From assembly GCA_023260735.1 (NCBI GenBank), contig JALQUL010000355.1, forward strand, positions 1-6,257: DNA of 6,257 nucleotides. The letters run 5' to 3'. Position numbers and translations under genes: made by a program. The stretch comes from Limnohabitans sp. (GTDB taxonomy: Bacteria; Pseudomonadota; Gammaproteobacteria; Burkholderiales; Burkholderiaceae_C). Numbering within the stretch: the first letter of the stretch is position 1; every line of letters starts with the position of its first letter. Below are positions 5,268 through 6,257 of this stretch, piece by piece. The notes under the pieces are model-generated. The model made no database searches. It saw only the letters and a list, made by a program, of their open reading frames with translations, and had not been told where the DNA came from.

Positions 5268-6257
5268 CAATCCTCCACTTGTAAAATAGCTAAGAATGCT
5301 TCTTGTGGCACCTCAACAGAGCCAATCTGTTTCATGCGTTTTTTACCTGCTTTTTGTTTTTCAAGAAGTTTACGTTTACGAGAAATATCACCACCATAAC
5401 ATTTTGCAATCACATTTTTGCGCAGTGCTTTAACTGTTTCGCGGGCAATTACGTTGGCGCCAATAGCAGCTTGAATGGCCACATCAAACATTTGACGTGA
5501 AATGACCTCGCGCATTTTAGCTACCACTTGTCGTCCACGATATTGTGATTGTGACCTGTGAATAATGACCGACAGGGCATCGACTTTTTCACTGTTCAAT
5601 AAAATATCAACCTTGACCACATCAGAGGCACGGTACTCTTTGAACTCGTAATCCATTGATGCATAACCACGGCTTACTGATTTTAATTTATCAAAAAAGT
5701 CGAGCACAATCTCACCTAATGGCATTTCGTAAGTGAGCATGACTTGGCGACCATGATAGGCCATATCAATTTGCACACCACGTTTTTGATTCGCCAAAGT
5801 CATAACCACACCCACATAATCTTGGGGCATGTACAAATGCACCGTGACGATAGGCTCCCTGATCTCCTGCATCTTGCCCTGATCGGGCATTTTGGCGGGA
5901 TTCTCGACCATGATGACTTCGCCATCGCCCTTGACTACTTCGTACACCACACTGGGCGCCGTGGTAATCAGATCTTGGTCAAATTCACGCTCCAATCGCT
6001 CTTGCACAATTTCCATGTGCAACAAACCCAAGAAGCCACATCGAAAACCGAATCCCAAGGCCTGAGAAACTTCGGCCTCGTAATGCAAAGAGGCATCGTT
6101 GAGTTTGAGTTTCTCCAAGGCATCGCGCAAAGAATCGTATTGATTGGCTTCGGTGGGGTACAAACCCGCAAACACTTGCGGCTGAATTTCTTTGAAGCCA
6201 GGAAGCGCTTGTTCAGCAGGTCCTAAATTGTTGGGCAGCTTCTTTTCAAGTGTGATG
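5267..6257 (-). CDS. lepA: Elongation factor 4 (LepA), C-terminal part, N-terminus cut by window edge
   Basis: LepA/EF4 is a ribosome-bound translational GTPase linked to back-translocation and to initiation and 30S assembly. The minus-strand frame is open from the right edge, giving 329 residues that begin ITLEKKLPNN. The family is about 600 residues, so roughly 270, holding the GTPase domain and most of domain II, lie outside. Visible are ALPGFKEIQPQVFAGLYP at the start of the III/V region, the invariant GFGFRCGFLGLLHME (about 68-82), RLEREFDQDLITTAPSVVYEV, and the LepA-specific C-terminal domain with GGDISRKRKLLEKQKAGKKR, which contacts the tRNA acceptor side of the ribosome. The end EVPQEAFLAILQVED is typical. 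A GTG at 6175 is an internal valine, not the start. The stop TGA overlaps the lepB ATG by one base. Confidence 0.97.
   Translation of the reverse strand, partial: ITLEKKLPNNLGPAEQALPGFKEIQPQVFAGLYPTEANQYDSLRDALEKLKLNDASLHYEAEVSQALGFGFRCGFLGLLHMEIVQERLEREFDQDLITTAPSVVYEVVKGDGEVIMVENPAKMPDQGKMQEIREPIVTVHLYMPQDYVGVVMTLANQKRGVQIDMAYHGRQVMLTYEMPLGEIVLDFFDKLKSVSRGYASMDYEFKEYRASDVVKVDILLNSEKVDALSVIIHRSQSQYRGRQVVAKMREVISRQMFDVAIQAAIGANVIARETVKALRKNVIAKCYGGDISRKRKLLEKQKAGKKRMKQIGSVEVPQEAFLAILQVED
5272..5276 (-). promoter_or_regulatory. Shine-Dalgarno of lepB inside the lepA end
   Basis: GGAGG on the minus strand, formed by the last codons of lepA (GTG GAG GAT TGA), lies four bases before the lepB ATG at 5267. 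It decides the start, because the in-frame TTG at 5270 would leave a single base of spacing. Confidence 0.75.

Noticed and set aside
5268..5270. TTG as the lepB start
   Set aside because: It is one base from the GGAGG and is immediately followed by a correctly spaced ATG.
5744..6226. Plus-strand open frame of 160 codons opposite lepA
   Set aside because: Histidine- and leucine-rich translation opposite the conserved LepA core; a shadow frame without support.
1..6257. A novel defence, mobile or CRISPR-like system
   Set aside because: Every long frame is a recognised housekeeping gene in a conserved order; no direct-repeat array, transposase, attachment site or foreign-looking segment was seen.

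Overview
The window is a compact, one-direction block of housekeeping genes, all on the minus strand. In transcription order (right to left) it reads lepA (partial, runs off the right edge), lepB, a DUF4845 membrane protein, rnc, era, recO, pdxJ and acpS (partial, runs off the left edge). This order is the classic conserved lepA-lepB-rnc-era-recO-pdxJ-acpS cluster of beta- and gammaproteobacteria. The base composition looks AT-leaning for that group (judged by eye). The DUF4845 gene between lepB and rnc, the Burkholderiales-like PdxJ variant, and the wording of LepB, RecO and RNase III all suggest a low-GC betaproteobacterium near Burkholderiales. This placement is inferred from remembered family sequences, not from a search.

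Right part (4302-6257): the C-terminal half of elongation factor 4 (LepA) ends in a TGA that shares its last base with the lepB ATG, and a GGAGG for lepB lies inside the last lepA codons. LepB is a signal peptidase I with its serine/lysine dyad intact and an extra N-terminal membrane segment. Middle (4093-4301): the longest gap, about 200 bases if the DUF4845 ATG at 4092 is right. It holds a perfect 11-bp inverted repeat and possibly a short leader ORF. Then come DUF4845, rnc and era, joined by very short overlaps (TAGTG and ATGA) that suggest translational coupling. Between era and recO (1971-2039) is a strong Shine-Dalgarno (SD) sequence that serves not recO but a 22-codon ORF overlapping the recO start; an inverted repeat covers that SD. 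Left part (1-1199): two small hairpins, one followed by a T-run, separate recO from pdxJ, and pdxJ is followed closely by acpS.

The genes do not form one pathway. They cover translation fidelity (LepA), protein export (LepB), rRNA processing and 30S maturation (RNase III, Era), recombinational repair (RecO), vitamin B6 synthesis (PdxJ) and acyl-carrier-protein activation (AcpS). I see no mobile element, tRNA, rRNA, CRISPR array or defence-like system. The most interesting signals are small and regulatory: the leader-like ORF at the recO start, the hairpin upstream of DUF4845-rnc, the prepilin-like N-terminus of the DUF4845 protein, and the N-terminal extension of LepB.
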